Assembly (NCBI GenBank): GCA_027055635.1
Contig: JALUMZ010000331.1
Span: 1-5,267, forward strand
DNA length: 5,267 bases
Direction of reading: 5' to 3'
Source: Campylobacteraceae bacterium
Lineage (GTDB): Bacteria > Campylobacterota > Campylobacteria > Campylobacterales > Sulfurospirillaceae
Shown here: positions 4,501 through 5,267 of the stretch, one piece after another
Numbering within the stretch: position 1 is the stretch's first letter
How the letters are laid out: every line of letters starts with the position of its first letter
Notes under the pieces: generated by a model
The model's database searches: none
Seen by the model: the letters and a program-made list of their open reading frames with translations, nothing else
Told to the model about the DNA's origin: nothing
Position numbers and translations under genes: made by a program

Positions 4501-4520
4501 AAAAAAATAAAGAACAAAAA

Positions 4521-5162
4521 ATGGTAAAATCAGTTATTTTTGATATGGATGGAACGCTACTTGATTCAAGCAAAGCTATGACATATAGTGTAAATTATGT
4601 CAGAGACATTATGGGGCTGTGCCAAATAGACAAAGAGTTTATAGAAAATCAGCTAAATCAACCTGATGGAGATTTGCCTATGTTATTATATGGTACAAAA
4701 GAATATACCAAAGAGCAACAAAGTCTGTTTAGAAATCACTATCTTGAAAATTCTTCAAAATTCATCAAGCCATATGCAGGCGTATTAGAACTACTCAAAT
4801 ATCTAAAATCAAAATATATTTCTCTTGGTATTGCCACAAATGCTCCGGATATATTTGCAAAACATATGCTACACTCTTGCAAACTTGATGATTTTTTTGA
4901 TTGTATCATAGGAGCTAATCATGTAGAAAAGACCAAACCTGATCCGCAAATGCTTCAACTGATTTGCGATAAACTATCCATATCTATCGAACATAGTCTG
5001 TTTGTAGGAGATAGTATAAAAGATGAGATGGCCTCAAAAAATGCAAATATGCCTTTTATATTTGCAGATTGGGGATATGGAAGCAGTACAAGTGCAATAA
5101 ACAGACAAGAAAATGTCTATAAACTACACTCGTACCTTATGAAGGATTTGTTATCTACCTGA
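4521..5162 (+). CDS. HAD-superfamily phosphatase, phosphoglycolate-phosphatase-like
   Basis: This 213-residue HAD hydrolase has all four catalytic motifs: motif I FDMDGTLLDS (7-16; nucleophile D8, acid-base D10), motif II ATNA (T106), motif III KTKPDP (K139), and motif IV VGDSIKDEM (D164, D168). A helical cap domain of about 65 residues (17-82) between motifs I and II is of the Gph/beta-phosphoglucomutase type. It should hydrolyse a phosphate ester in the cytoplasm; phosphoglycolate is the usual guess, but pyrophosphatase PpaX, pyridoxal phosphate or sugar phosphate activity cannot be excluded from sequence. The ATG at 4521 begins directly before motif I as in relatives; only a weak AAAGA precedes it. 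It is expressed divergently from the regulator operon, and its 3' end overlaps by 12 bp a gene on the opposite strand. Confidence 0.92.
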   Translation: MVKSVIFDMDGTLLDSSKAMTYSVNYVRDIMGLCQIDKEFIENQLNQPDGDLPMLLYGTKEYTKEQQSLFRNHYLENSSKFIKPYAGVLELLKYLKSKYISLGIATNAPDIFAKHMLHSCKLDDFFDCIIGANHVEKTKPDPQMLQLICDKLSISIEHSLFVGDSIKDEMASKNANMPFIFADWGYGSSTSAINRQENVYKLHSYLMKDLLST

Positions 5163-5267
5163 AAGATACAAAGCTACGGCTTGAAATTGTTTTCCTTTTA
5201 TATTGCCGCATAAATTTTGTTTTTTGATATAGATTTTTGCTAGAGCAGGATTGTCAAATCTTTTTTT
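5151..5267 (-). CDS. C-terminal end of an unidentified gene (partial)
   Basis: On the minus strand a frame is open from the window edge at 5267 to a TAA at 5153-5151, giving 38 residues (KKRFDNPALAKIYIKKQNLC, then GNIKGKQFQAVALYLSGR). I do not recognise the family. The end 'FQAVALYLSG' resembles the last helix of some small c-type cytochromes, but no CxxCH is within the window, so this is only a thought. It is convergent with the phosphatase gene, overlapping its last 12 bp. There is no other candidate gene in 5163-5267 and no terminator between the two genes is visible. Confidence 0.55.
   Translation of the reverse strand, partial: KKRFDNPALAKIYIKKQNLCGNIKGKQFQAVALYLSGR

Noticed and set aside
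5171..5182. Tiny hairpin AAGC-TACG-GCTT after the phosphatase gene
   Set aside because: A four-pair stem with no adjacent T-run, inside the opposite-strand coding frame; not a credible terminator.

Overview
The window is an AT-rich stretch of a Gram-negative bacterial chromosome. TonB/ExbD, a membrane-anchored small heat shock protein that seems to face the periplasm, -10 boxes without clear -35 boxes, and the style of the proteins suggest a Campylobacterota member (Sulfurimonas-like or a relative). That placement is inference from protein character and base composition; there is no rRNA or other marker gene here.

Layout, left to right. (1) 3-1014, + strand: the tail of exbD, overlapping by 8 bp the start of tonB. 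The TonB carries 42 uninterrupted hexanucleotide repeats coding for an 84-residue Lys-Pro rod. (2) 1013-1047: a hairpin terminator between convergent tonB and a DUF302 gene (1059-1511, minus, TTG start). The DUF302 gene has its own candidate promoter and a 17-bp palindrome centred near -40. (3) 1604-3106, minus strand: a three-gene small heat shock protein (Hsp20) operon. The order of transcription is a classical Hsp20, a second soluble Hsp20 with a helical N-terminus, and a third with an N-terminal membrane anchor. A perfect 22-bp palindrome sits just before the ribosome binding site of the third gene. (4) 3107-3459: a 353-bp region without a credible gene. Most of it is a 270-bp structured element bounded by perfect 33-bp inverted repeats ending in TA, with nested palindromes; it looks like a miniature inverted-repeat transposable element (MITE). 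It also contains the best candidate promoter for the Hsp20 operon. (5) 3460-4463, minus: a thiamine-binding (MTH1187/UPF0045) family gene followed, 2 bp later, by a Crp/Fnr-family regulator. (6) 4487-4500: a perfect 14-bp palindrome holding face-to-face -10 boxes for the minus operon and for the divergent HAD-family phosphatase gene (4521-5162, +). (7) 5151-5267, minus: the C-terminal end of an unidentified gene, convergent with and overlapping the phosphatase gene by 12 bp.

Functional reading: exbD-tonB energises outer-membrane transport; the Hsp20 trio plausibly provides holdase activity in the cytoplasm and, through the anchored member, in the periplasm. The most unusual items are the stepwise variant structure of the TonB hexamer array, the MITE-like element placed directly upstream of the heat shock operon, the cytoplasm-plus-periplasm Hsp20 operon itself, and the palindromic leader and spacer structures that could control its translation.
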